The notes under the pieces are model-generated. The model did not search any database, had not been told where the DNA came from, and saw only the letters and a list, made by a program, of their open reading frames with translations. From Pseudomonadota bacterium (lineage in GTDB: Bacteria > Pseudomonadota > Alphaproteobacteria > Rhizobiales > Hyphomicrobiaceae), in assembly GCA_023412805.1 (NCBI GenBank), contig JAEZRM010000110.1, positions 1-64,000 on the forward strand: 64,000 bases of DNA, in the 5' to 3' direction. Of this stretch, positions 8,342 to 17,377 are shown one piece after another; the stretch's first letter is position 1, and each line of letters starts with the position of its first letter. Both the position numbers and the translations under genes were made by a program.

Positions 8342-10819
8342 TCAGGTGCCGCGCGGCTTGGCGCGACTGGTCGGCATGGCGCCGCGCGGATACTCCGGCC
8401 AGGGGTGCCGGGGGTAGCGGCCACGCATCTCTGCGCGCACGTCGGCCCACGAGCCAGCCCAGAAGCCCGGCAGGTCGCGCGTGATCTGGATAGGACGATG
8501 CGCGGGCGACAGCAGATGGAGTGTCAAGGGTAGCCGGCCGTTCGCGATTGCGGGGTGGGTCGCGAGCCCGAACAACTCCTGCACGCGGATCGCCAGAATG
8601 GGCGCGCCTTCGCCCTCGTAGTCGATGGCGTGGCGATTGCCGGTCGGTGCGGTGAAGTGTGTCGGCGCCAGTTCGTCGAGACGCTGGCGTTCATTCCACG
8701 TCACGAGCACATCGAGCGCCGTCCCGAGAGTATCCGCACTGATAAGCGCGAGCGAGGTCGCATCTCCGAGAAATGGCGCGAGCCAGCTTTCAGCAGTCGC
8801 CGCGAGGGCGCTATCAGTAAGGTCGGGCCAGTCTCCGGGCGTTCCCGCCGCACGAACGAATGCCACACGTGCGCGCAACTGCTGCTGCGCACGACTCCAA
8901 GGCAGGCGCTCGATCCCGAGCTTCGCGATGCCACGTGCGAGCAGCGCCGCGACTTCTGGACTGGGCTTCGTCGGACGTGGCTCCGAGCGGAGCGTGATCG
9001 CGCCGAGCCGCTCCATGCGACGCGTGCGGACAGCAGCGCTCGATGTCTCGAATTCGACGCTCTCGGTCGCATCGATGCGATCGCCCGCGATTGCACGCAC
9101 GTCCGCTTCGTCGATCGCCGCAGCGAGCAGGATGCGGGCGCGCGCTGCGCTGCCCGAAAGCTCCGCCACGACGAGAAATGCTGCGAGCGCCAGCGGATCG
9201 GCTATGTCGATCGCTGGAGCGCGACCATTCGCGAGCAGGAACTGCCCGTGCCCGCCGCGCGCCATGGCAATGCGGTCGGGATAAGCGAGCGCGAGCAGGG
9301 CTGCAGTGGATGAGGCGTGGCGGATCGACGTGCGGCCGCCCCCTTCAGCCTCCTTGGCCCAATTGCGTGCGAGCGCACGCATACTGTCCGCACGTTTTCC
9401 ACGATCGCGCGCGAATGCAGAGAGCCGCTGGTCGAGGTCAGCCGAGTTGCCCCCGATGCCGCGCTCGACGAGGACGGCAGCAATCTCGGCGGCGCGTTGT
9501 GCCTCGCCCAACTCGGCGGCACTTACGATCATGCGTGCGAGCCGCGGCGGCAGCGGCAGACGGCGCAACCGGTGGCCCGTGTCCGTCAGCTTGCCGTCTC
9601 CATCAAGTGCGCCGATCGTCACGAGTTCTTCGCGCGCCGCCGCGAGCGCCCCTGAGGGCGGCGGATCGAGCCAGGATAGCGAGAGCGGATCGGTGACGCC
9701 CCAAGCCGCGCAATCGAGAAGAAGGCCCGAAAGATCGGCGGCGCGTATTTCCGGCGCGCGGAACGGCAGGAGCCCGGCGGTCTGCGGCTCGTCCCATAGG
9801 CGCAGACAGATACCCGGCTCAGTACGGCCCGCGCGGCCGCGCCGCTGATCGGCGGAGGCGCGCGACACACGCTGTGTTTCGAGACGCGTGATGCCGACAT
9901 CCGGCTCATAGCGCGGCACGCGTTCGAGGCCGCTGTCAATCACGACGCGCACACCATCGATTGTGATGGACGTCTCCGCGATCGACGTAGCGAGGACGAC
10001 CTTGCGTCGTCCGGGTGGTGCCGGCTCGATGGCGCGCGCCTGCGTGCGACTGTCGAGAGCGCCGAAAAGCTGAACCAGATCGGTATCCAGCGGAAGCGCG
10101 TTCGCATCGAGCTGCTCGGCCGTGCGCGCGATCTCGCCTTGCCCGGGCAGGAATACGAGGATGGAGCCGGCTTCGTTGGCAAGCGCGCGCCGAACCGCCT
10201 CCGCGAGGCGATCCTCGATGCGCATGCCCGCACCCTGGCCGAGATAGCGCGTCTCGACGGGAAAAGCACGCCCTTCGCTGGTGATGACGGGTACACCGGG
10301 CCCAAGCAGATTGGCCACACGCGCGCCGTCGAGCGTCGCGGACATGATGAGAATACGCAGATCCTCGCGCAGACCTGCGCGCGCATCGAGCGCCAGCGCC
10401 AGACCGAGATCGGCATCGAGCGAACGCTCGTGAAACTCGTCGAACAGGATTGCGCCGACGCCTGCAAGTTCCGGATCGGCAAGGATGAGGCGCGTGAAGA
10501 CGCCTTCGGTGACGACTTCGATCCGCGTGCGTGGGCCGACGCGCGTATCGAGGCGCGCCCGCAACCCGACGCGGTCGCCAACCTTCTCACCAAGGAGCGT
10601 GGACATGCGCTCGGCCGCCGCTCGTGCTGCAAGCCGGCGCGGCTCCAACACGAGGATCTTGCGATCCGCGAGCCACGGCGCGCCGAGCAGTGCGAGTGGC
10701 ACGCGTGTCGTCTTGCCTGCGCCTGGTGGGGCGACAAGCACGGCGGAAGTACCACCGGAGAGGGCTGCCGAGATCTCCGGCAGAACGTCCTCGATCGGAA
10801 GATCAGTCACGCGCGGCAT
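8342..10819 (-). CDS. hrpB: ATP-dependent helicase HrpB (DEAH box)
   Basis: An 825-residue DExH helicase with the full HrpB layout. The N-terminal RecA domain has Walker A PPGAGKTTRVP (residues 30-40), the DEFHE box near 127 and MSAT near 159. The second RecA domain has the QRRGRAGR motif VI near 325. The HA2 region follows and the C-terminal HrpB-specific domain ends in HPWPEYPRG-type sequence. HrpB helicases are widespread in proteobacteria and presumed to act on RNA; their physiological target is unclear. The RND pump gene ends 24 bases upstream, and ubiA follows after 44 bases, so a polycistronic transcript is likely without evident functional coupling. Confidence 0.95.
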   Translation of the reverse strand: MPRVTDLPIEDVLPEISAALSGGTSAVLVAPPGAGKTTRVPLALLGAPWLADRKILVLEPRRLAARAAAERMSTLLGEKVGDRVGLRARLDTRVGPRTRIEVVTEGVFTRLILADPELAGVGAILFDEFHERSLDADLGLALALDARAGLREDLRILIMSATLDGARVANLLGPGVPVITSEGRAFPVETRYLGQGAGMRIEDRLAEAVRRALANEAGSILVFLPGQGEIARTAEQLDANALPLDTDLVQLFGALDSRTQARAIEPAPPGRRKVVLATSIAETSITIDGVRVVIDSGLERVPRYEPDVGITRLETQRVSRASADQRRGRAGRTEPGICLRLWDEPQTAGLLPFRAPEIRAADLSGLLLDCAAWGVTDPLSLSWLDPPPSGALAAAREELVTIGALDGDGKLTDTGHRLRRLPLPPRLARMIVSAAELGEAQRAAEIAAVLVERGIGGNSADLDQRLSAFARDRGKRADSMRALARNWAKEAEGGGRTSIRHASSTAALLALAYPDRIAMARGGHGQFLLANGRAPAIDIADPLALAAFLVVAELSGSAARARILLAAAIDEADVRAIAGDRIDATESVEFETSSAAVRTRRMERLGAITLRSEPRPTKPSPEVAALLARGIAKLGIERLPWSRAQQQLRARVAFVRAAGTPGDWPDLTDSALAATAESWLAPFLGDATSLALISADTLGTALDVLVTWNERQRLDELAPTHFTAPTGNRHAIDYEGEGAPILAIRVQELFGLATHPAIANGRLPLTLHLLSPAHRPIQITRDLPGFWAGSWADVRAEMRGRYPRHPWPEYPRGAMPTSRAKPRGT

Positions 10820-10843
10820 TGGTTCGTTCGCCGAATGCGAACC

Positions 10844-13800
10844 TCACTCGGCAGGCGCCGGAGACGCAGTTACGTGCCCGCGACGCCGCGCGCGCCGGCC
10901 GCGACGCCACTCCGTAAGCCTGCGGATGACGATATAGAAGACCGGCGTGAAGATGAGACCGAAGAGCGTAACGCCAATCATGCCCCAGAACACGGCAATA
11001 CCCAGCGCCTGACGCATTTCATAGCCCGCGCCGGTCGCCAGATAGAGCGGCACGACGCCTAGCGTGAACGCGAGCGAGGTCATGACGATGGGCCGCAAGC
11101 GCATACGGCACGCCTCGACCGTGGCCGTGACGATGTCCTTGCCCGCTTCCTCCTGCTGCCGCGCAAATTCGACGATGAGAATGGCGTTCTTCGACGCGAG
11201 GCCGATCAACACCACGAAGGATATCTGCGTCAGGATGTTGATGTCCTTCCCTTCCCACCAGACACCGAACGTTGCCGCGAGCAGGCACATGGGCACAATC
11301 AGGATGATCGAGAAGGGCAGCGCCCAGCTCTCGTACTGCGCCGAAAGCGCAAGGAACACGAACAGCACGGATAGCGCGAAGATAAAGTAGCCCGTACGGC
11401 CCGCCCTCTTCTCCTGGAAGGAAAGGTCTGTCCACTCGAATGTAACGCCGGGCGGCAGGGTATCGGCGGCAATGCGCTGCATGATATCGAGCGCCTGACC
11501 GGAAGAGATGCCCGTGGCAGCCGAGCCGTTGACCTCGACGGTCGGGAAGAGATTGTAGCGCGGCACGCGCTCCGGTCCCGAGATCTCGCGGAAGGTGACG
11601 AGCGAGCCGAGCGGCACCATCTGGCCGTCGGCATTACGCACGCGAATGCGAGAGACGTTCTCGGGATTGGCGCGGAAACTCGCGTCCGCCTGCACGACAA
11701 GCCGGTACGATCGCCCGAACATATTGAAGTCGTTGACGTAGGCCGAGCCCATGTAGACGCGCAGCGCCTCGAATATGCTGCCGACAGGCACACGCAGCAT
11801 CTGGGCCTTGACGCGATCAACATCGACGAACACCTGCGGCGTCGAGATCTGGAAAGTCGTGAAGATGTTCGTGATGCGCGGATCCTTGCGCGCGGCTTCG
11901 ATGAGATCCTGTGAGGCCTTGTAAAGCGCGGCGGAACCGAGCGCCTGGCGATCCTGTAGGCGCATGGAGAAACCGCTCGCGTTACCCATGCCGCGAACTG
12001 CGGGCGGGACGAAGACGAGCACCTGCGCATCCTTGATCTCGCCAAGACGCTTGCGAATCTCGGAGGTCATGGACTCGATAGTCAATCCGAGGCGATCGCG
12101 CTCGTCATGATCCTCCAGTACGCTGAAAAGTGCGGCGGCATTCGACGAGTTCGTGAACGTTGCGCCGGAACGGCCGACGAAGCCGGATGTGTGCTTGAAG
12201 CCGGGCGTCGAGAGGATGATCTCGTTGGCCTGCTGGAACACCTCGTTGGAGCGCTCCACCGAAGCCCCTGGCGGCAATGTCATCGAAATGGTGATGATGC
12301 CGCGGTCGGTCGCAGGAATGAAGCCAGTGGGCGTCACCATGACGAGCATGACCGCACCGGCCATGAGGCCCGCGTAGATGATCAGCATGATGGGCGAAGC
12401 CCACGCGAGACCACGCACATATCGGGCGTAGCCGCGCTCCAGCGCGCCGAAGCCGCGATTGAACAGACGGAAACCCGCGTGCACCGGCCACATGATCGTC
12501 TCGACCAACGACTTGCGGCGGTGCTCGGCGGCGTCGTGATCCTCGTGCGGCTTGAAGAGGCGAGCGCACAGGGCCGGAGAAAGCGTCAGAGAAACAAAGA
12601 CTGAGATGATCGTCGCGGTAGCGATCGTAACGGCGAACTGCCGGAAGAAGGCCCCCGTGATGCCACCGATAAAGGCCGAAGGGACGAACACCGCGACGAG
12701 CACGAGCAAGATCGCGATCAGCGCCGCGCCCACTTCGTCCATGGTGGCGCGCGCGGCCTCCATGGGTGAGAGCCCCTCCCTTAATCGCCGCTCGACGTTC
12801 TCGACGACGACGATGGCGTCGTCGACAACGATGCCAACGCAAAGAACGAGGCCGAACAGCGTCAGCGAATTGATCGAGTAACCGAGTGCCAGCATGATCG
12901 CGCACGTACCGATCAGAGAGATCGGAATGGCGAGCAGTGGCACCAGCGTCGCCCGCCACGTCTGCAGGAAGATGATGATCACGAGGACGACGAGCCCGAT
13001 CGCCTCCAGGATCGTGAGCATCAACGCCTTGATCGAGACCTCGATGAACTCCGTCGGGTTGTAGACGATCTTGTATTCGAGCCCGCGCGGGAAATTCGGC
13101 GCGATCTGCGCCATGGTGTCCTTCACGACGCGCGCCGTCTTCAGGGCGTCGCTGCCGGGCGCCTGCGTCACCGCGAGCACGGTCGCGGGCACACTGTCCA
13201 TGTACCCGTACGTGTTGTACGAAATCGCGCCAAGCTCGACGCGAGCGACGTCGCGGAGCTTGACGGTGCGCCCGTCAGCCCCTGTCTTGATGACGATCTC
13301 CTCGAACTCACGGGCTTCGATAAGGCGACCGCGAAGCTGGAGGGACTGCTCGAAGGCGCCCTGGTTCGGCATCGGCGGCTCACCGATCGCGCCGCCCGCG
13401 ACCTGAACGTTCTGCTGGCGCAAGGCCGCCAGAATTTCCTCGGCCGTCAGGTTGAGGGCGGCAATGCGCTCGGGATCGAGCCAGACGCGCATCGAATACT
13501 CACGCGCACCGAAGGCATTGACCTCGCCGACGCCGGGAATGCGGGCGAGCACATCACGGACGTTCAGCAGCGCGTAGTTGGAGATATAGACTTGGTCGTA
13601 GGTGAGATCCGGTGACACCATGTGCACGACCAGCAGAAGGTCGGGCGAGTTCTTACGGACCTGCACACCTTGTCGGCGGACCTCCTCGGGCAGGCGGGTT
13701 TCTGCGGCCGCGACACGGTTCTGTACAAGCACCTGCGCCTTGTCGATGTCGAAGCCGACCTCGAACGTGACAGTGATCGATAGCGTACCCTGCTGCGTCG

Positions 13801-14050
13801 ACTGTGAGTACATGTAGATCATGCCGTCGACGCCGTTGATCTCCTGCTCGATCACGGCGGCGACAGTATCAGCGACCGTTTGCGCGCCGGCACCGGGATA
13901 CGTGGCGGCAACCGTGATCGTCGGCGGGGAAATCTCGGGGAACTGCGTGACGGGAAGCGCCAGATAGGCAATGCCGCCGACAATCGTGATGAAGAGCGAA
14001 ACGACCGCGGCGAAAATCGGCCTGTCGATGAAGAATCTGCTGATGCGCAT
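10844..14050 (-). CDS. RND multidrug efflux permease (HAE1 family)
   Basis: A 1068-residue inner-membrane pump of AcrB/MexB type, normal in length. It begins MRISRFFIDRPIFA, the canonical first helix, and shows two repeats of six helices with two large periplasmic loops. The proton-relay aspartate pair is in GIVVDDAIVVVENVERR near 407. The relay lysine is in ASKNAILIVEFARQ near 950. Such pumps export drugs, dyes and detergents by proton antiport, working as trimers with a periplasmic adaptor and an outer-membrane channel. No adaptor or TolC-like gene lies next to it: upstream is the HAD hydrolase and downstream hrpB. It must share an adaptor encoded elsewhere or be an orphan. Confidence 0.95.
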   Translation of the reverse strand: MRISRFFIDRPIFAAVVSLFITIVGGIAYLALPVTQFPEISPPTITVAATYPGAGAQTVADTVAAVIEQEINGVDGMIYMYSQSTQQGTLSITVTFEVGFDIDKAQVLVQNRVAAAETRLPEEVRRQGVQVRKNSPDLLLVVHMVSPDLTYDQVYISNYALLNVRDVLARIPGVGEVNAFGAREYSMRVWLDPERIAALNLTAEEILAALRQQNVQVAGGAIGEPPMPNQGAFEQSLQLRGRLIEAREFEEIVIKTGADGRTVKLRDVARVELGAISYNTYGYMDSVPATVLAVTQAPGSDALKTARVVKDTMAQIAPNFPRGLEYKIVYNPTEFIEVSIKALMLTILEAIGLVVLVIIIFLQTWRATLVPLLAIPISLIGTCAIMLALGYSINSLTLFGLVLCVGIVVDDAIVVVENVERRLREGLSPMEAARATMDEVGAALIAILLVLVAVFVPSAFIGGITGAFFRQFAVTIATATIISVFVSLTLSPALCARLFKPHEDHDAAEHRRKSLVETIMWPVHAGFRLFNRGFGALERGYARYVRGLAWASPIMLIIYAGLMAGAVMLVMVTPTGFIPATDRGIITISMTLPPGASVERSNEVFQQANEIILSTPGFKHTSGFVGRSGATFTNSSNAAALFSVLEDHDERDRLGLTIESMTSEIRKRLGEIKDAQVLVFVPPAVRGMGNASGFSMRLQDRQALGSAALYKASQDLIEAARKDPRITNIFTTFQISTPQVFVDVDRVKAQMLRVPVGSIFEALRVYMGSAYVNDFNMFGRSYRLVVQADASFRANPENVSRIRVRNADGQMVPLGSLVTFREISGPERVPRYNLFPTVEVNGSAATGISSGQALDIMQRIAADTLPPGVTFEWTDLSFQEKRAGRTGYFIFALSVLFVFLALSAQYESWALPFSIILIVPMCLLAATFGVWWEGKDINILTQISFVVLIGLASKNAILIVEFARQQEEAGKDIVTATVEACRMRLRPIVMTSLAFTLGVVPLYLATGAGYEMRQALGIAVFWGMIGVTLFGLIFTPVFYIVIRRLTEWRRGRRARRRGHVTASPAPAE

Positions 14051-14197
14051 TCAGTAAGATCTCCAGCTCCGGCCGGGCGGACGCGCGCCCAGTAGGCTCT
14101 ATCTGGTGGAAACAGCGACTGTTAGCACGCCGTGTGGAGGCGTGCATCCGTCGGTCGACGATATCGCTGCGGATTGTTCAGGCGGGTGGCGCACCAT

Positions 14198-15061
14198 TCA
14201 CCATGCGAGATGAAGCATCGCGGCGACCGGACGCGGTGCAGGGGGTGCGAGCAGACTGGCCAGCCGAACCGGGTCGATCGCGCCGCCGGTCATGACCTCG
14301 TCGCGATGCAGACCGCCGGCGATGAGAAGTGAGTCTACCCCCGCGCCCGCCGCGGCGGCGAGATCCGTACGCACGGCATCGCCAATGGCGAGAACCTGGG
14401 ACCGATCGAGTGGGCCGCCCGCCAGCTCGGCGGCGCGCGCGAGCCCCGTCCTGTAGGCAACAGGGTGCGGCTTGCCTGCCCAGAAGACCGCGCCGCCACG
14501 AGCCTCGTAAAGAGCGGCGATGGCGCCCGCGCACGGCAGTAGGTCAGCCCCGACGTGGACGGCCAGGTCGGGATTGGCACAGACGAACGGCAATCGGCGC
14601 GCCAGGGCCTCCTCAAGCAGAGGGAGATAGGCTTCCGGCTGCTCGTGCCGGTCGCGGTTGAGGCCCGTGCAGACGATTGCGTCCGCATCTTCGATCGTTA
14701 CGTGCGGCCCCGGCAAACCGTCGAAAAAAGCGCTGTCGCGGGGCTCCGGACCAATGCGGTAGAGGCGCTTGTAGCCGGCCTCGGCGATGTGGCTCAGCGC
14801 GATATCCCCGGACGTGACGATGGCATCCCAGGTCTCGCGGACGACCGACTTCTCATCCAGAAGGCGGGCGACCGAGGGGCCGGGCCGCGGGGCATTGGAG
14901 ACGAGCACGACGATCCCACCGGCCTGCCTGAACCGGGGCAGAGCCTCGTTCGCACCGGGATAGGCGGTGATGCCATCGTGGACGACACCCCAGACGTCGC
15001 AGAGGAGGACGCGATAGCGGCCGAGAAGCGGGCCAGCGCGTTCGATGATCGGAATGGTCAT
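14198..15061 (-). CDS. HAD hydrolase, subfamily IIA (TIGR01459-like)
   Basis: A 287-residue HAD-superfamily phosphatase. Motif I appears as LLCDVWGVVHDG at residues 18-29; the variant second position (DVWG) is typical of the TIGR01459 group within class IIA, related to NagD and p-nitrophenyl phosphatases. Motif II is VLVSNAPRPG near 52. The lysine motif is FWAGKPHPVAY near 190 and the acidic motif IV is LAIGDAVRTDLAAA near 225. It is a cytosolic phosphatase of unknown substrate found widely in alphaproteobacteria. It starts divergently from the lipid A acyltransferase genes, with about 300 bases between them. Confidence 0.87.
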   Translation of the reverse strand: MTIPIIERAGPLLGRYRVLLCDVWGVVHDGITAYPGANEALPRFRQAGGIVVLVSNAPRPGPSVARLLDEKSVVRETWDAIVTSGDIALSHIAEAGYKRLYRIGPEPRDSAFFDGLPGPHVTIEDADAIVCTGLNRDRHEQPEAYLPLLEEALARRLPFVCANPDLAVHVGADLLPCAGAIAALYEARGGAVFWAGKPHPVAYRTGLARAAELAGGPLDRSQVLAIGDAVRTDLAAAAGAGVDSLLIAGGLHRDEVMTGGAIDPVRLASLLAPPAPRPVAAMLHLAW

Positions 15062-15362
15062 GTCTGTTGCAGAGATACCAGGCTTATGTTGCGGCTAAAC
15101 CACGCATCCAGGATGGCGTGGTCGCGAGGCGGTTGCGGGAAATTCATCCTGCGGCCGCCGGGACATACTGACATGCAATTCGCCCACAAGACATGACCGA
15201 AACCCACTGTCATTACGTCCTGAAGGGTTGACGCGAGGGGGCGCTCCACGACATTCGCTCCACAGACCACGCGCCGCACTCTACGGCAATGCCGTCGCGC
15301 GGGATGGGGGACACCATCGCCCGTCGATCGGGCACAGAACGACGCTGGAGCGTCGGAGCTTC
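15062..15362. other. Divergent intergenic region
   Basis: These 301 bases separate the HAD hydrolase (leftward) from the first acyltransferase (rightward) and should carry both promoters. I see no convincing -35/-10 pair, hairpin or gene. Short open frames exist on both strands, but none has a ribosome site or a recognisable protein. Confidence 0.5.
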
Positions 15363-16268
15363 ATGGACGCGCTGCTCAGGGACCTTCGCTATCGGCTCGA
15401 GTACGCCGCACTGCGGCTGCTCGTCGGCCTCGTGCGGCTGTTGCCCCTCGATACCGCAGCGAACTTCTCGGCCTGGGCGTGGCAGAAGATCGCACCGCGC
15501 AATCGCCGCCATAAGCGCGCCCTCGCCAACCTGGAAATCGCCTTCCCCGAGAAGAGCGAAGCCGAGCGCGAGGCCATTGCCCGCGCCATGTGGGGCAATC
15601 TCGGACGGGTCATGGCGGAGACCATGCAGATTGACCGGATCATCGCCGAGCCGGACCGCATCGAGATCCTGAACAGCGAGGTCTTCCATCGCTACAAAGA
15701 CAAGCTCGGTCCAGCGATCGGCGTTTCCCTGCACATGGGAAACTGGGAGCTGGCCATCTGGCCGCTGACGGTTGCCGGTGCCAATCCAGCCGCCGTCTAC
15801 CGCAACGTGAACAACCCCTATGTCGACGCCTTCCTCAGGCAGCAGCGCAAGGATCTCTATCCGGCCGGACTGCTCGGCAAGGGCAGGATGGATGGCAGCC
15901 GGGAGGAAGGCCAGAAGACGGCACGCCAGATCATGGATCTGGTGCGGCGAGGGGGCAGGCTCGGTTTGGTCTGTGATCTCTATGACAAATATGGCATGCC
16001 GGTGCCGTTCTTCGGCCAGCCGGCCCCCTCCGTCGTCATCCCGGCGATGATCGCGCGACGGGTTGGCGCACGCATCTGGCTTGCGCGTTGCCTGCGCGTC
16101 GGCAGCCAGAGCCGGTTCACCATCGAGATCAAGGAGCTCAAGGTGCCGCGCACGGCAAGCCAGGCCGACGACGTCAAATGGATCACGACGAAGATGCAGA
16201 GCGAGTTCGAGGCTTGGATCAGGGAAGCACCGGAGCAGTGGATGTGGTCCAATAGGCGGTGGTCCTAA
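15363..16268 (+). CDS. Lipid A biosynthesis acyltransferase (LpxL/HtrB type), copy 1
   Basis: A 301-residue membrane-associated acyltransferase from the chosen ATG (MDALLRDLRY). It would add a secondary acyl chain to a Kdo-lipid A precursor at the inner face of the inner membrane. The H-x4-E catalytic motif of this family is in SLHMGNWELAIWP near residue 122. A hydrophobic N-terminal helix (about 16-36) anchors the protein. Conserved NPYVDAFLRQQR near 148 and the C-terminal PEQWMWSNRRW are also typical. An in-frame upstream extension of 45 codons is arginine/histidine-rich and was rejected. The paralogous copy starts 4 bases after this stop, so the pair is translationally linked. Confidence 0.92.
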   Translation: MDALLRDLRYRLEYAALRLLVGLVRLLPLDTAANFSAWAWQKIAPRNRRHKRALANLEIAFPEKSEAEREAIARAMWGNLGRVMAETMQIDRIIAEPDRIEILNSEVFHRYKDKLGPAIGVSLHMGNWELAIWPLTVAGANPAAVYRNVNNPYVDAFLRQQRKDLYPAGLLGKGRMDGSREEGQKTARQIMDLVRRGGRLGLVCDLYDKYGMPVPFFGQPAPSVVIPAMIARRVGARIWLARCLRVGSQSRFTIEIKELKVPRTASQADDVKWITTKMQSEFEAWIREAPEQWMWSNRRWS

Positions 16269-16272
16269 AAGC

Positions 16273-17259
16273 ATGGATCAGGTCGTAACCCCACCGCCCG
16301 AGCGCACCGTCACCGAGCGGCCCAAGCGCGCGGTCGACAGGGTGCGGGACATCAAGCACCGCGCCGAGTTCGCGCTCGTGTGGGTCGCAATCAAGCTGTT
16401 TCGTGCGCTCCCCATGCGCGTTGGCGTCGGCTGCGTTGCCGCGGTGTGCCGGCTCGTCGGCCCCTGGCTGCGCCAGAACCGACGCGCCATGCAGAACCTC
16501 GCCTTGGCCTTTCCGGACTACGATGATGCGCGACGCCGCGATATCGCACGGGCGATGTGGGCGAACATGGGCCGCGTCTTCGCCGAGACATTCTACATCG
16601 ACCGCATCATTTCAGAATCCTCGCGGCTCGAGATCGCGAACGAGGACCAGTGGCGCGCCCGCATGCACGACGCCGGCTCATCGATCGGCGTAACCGCCCA
16701 TCTCGGCAACTGGGAGCTTGCGATCTGGCCGATGACGAAATTCGGCCTCGCGCCTGCAGGCGTCTATCGCCCCCTGGCCAATCCGTACCTCGACCGTCTC
16801 CTACGGGAGCAGCGGGCACCTCTTTATCCCGCGGGCCTCATGGGCAAAGGCGCGGAAACCGAGGCCGGAAGCGGCCACAGAACCGCACGCCTGCTCGTGG
16901 ATCACGTTCGCCAGAGCGGATCGATCGGCTTTGTGAGCGACCACTACGAGCGCCGCGGCGTGGTGGTACCCTTCATGGGGCGTTTCACGCGTGTGACGCC
17001 CGTCCCAGCGATGATTGCACGCCACCTCGGCGCGAACGTTTGGATGGGGCGCTGCCTCCGCATCGGCAACGAAAGCCGTTTCCGCCTCGACATGACCGAG
17101 GTGCCGCTTCCGAAGACATCCTCACGCACGGCCGACACCGCAGCGTTGACCGCGGCGATGTTCGCGGTATTCGAAGGCTGGATCCGCGAAAATCCCGAGC
17201 AGTGGATGTGGTGGAACGCCCGCTGGGTGAATGAAAAGGACGGCAAGCGCGAGCGCTGA
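16273..17259 (+). CDS. Lipid A biosynthesis acyltransferase (LpxL/HtrB type), copy 2
   Basis: A 328-residue paralogue of the preceding gene. The H-x4-E motif is in TAHLGNWELAIWP near residue 140. Other conserved blocks are the N-terminal membrane helix (about 38-62), NPYLDRLLREQRAPLYPAG near 167-185 and the C-terminal PEQWMWWNARWV. It has about 30 extra polar residues at the N-terminus compared with copy 1. The two copies are alike throughout, so they look like a tandem duplication that has since diverged. They may add different secondary chains, as LpxL and LpxM do, or one may use a very-long-chain donor. The start used is 4 bases after the previous stop; a longer upstream frame overlaps copy 1 and was rejected. 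Confidence 0.92.
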   Translation: MDQVVTPPPERTVTERPKRAVDRVRDIKHRAEFALVWVAIKLFRALPMRVGVGCVAAVCRLVGPWLRQNRRAMQNLALAFPDYDDARRRDIARAMWANMGRVFAETFYIDRIISESSRLEIANEDQWRARMHDAGSSIGVTAHLGNWELAIWPMTKFGLAPAGVYRPLANPYLDRLLREQRAPLYPAGLMGKGAETEAGSGHRTARLLVDHVRQSGSIGFVSDHYERRGVVVPFMGRFTRVTPVPAMIARHLGANVWMGRCLRIGNESRFRLDMTEVPLPKTSSRTADTAALTAAMFAVFEGWIRENPEQWMWWNARWVNEKDGKRER

Positions 17260-17377
17260 GAGCGTCTGCCTGCCCATCTCCTGACAGACAGCCCCACTCG
17301 GTCGTCTTTCGCATCTGCGAAGGCCACGCTACAAAGGGGCATATCAGCCCTCAAATCCAGCGAGGCCCAGGCGAACC

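Noticed and set aside
15058..15279. A 73-codon minus-strand frame whose stop overlaps the HAD hydrolase start
   Set aside because: The ATGA-type overlap looked like coupling, but there is no ribosome site and the protein (MRRVVCGANVVERP...) has no recognisable features.
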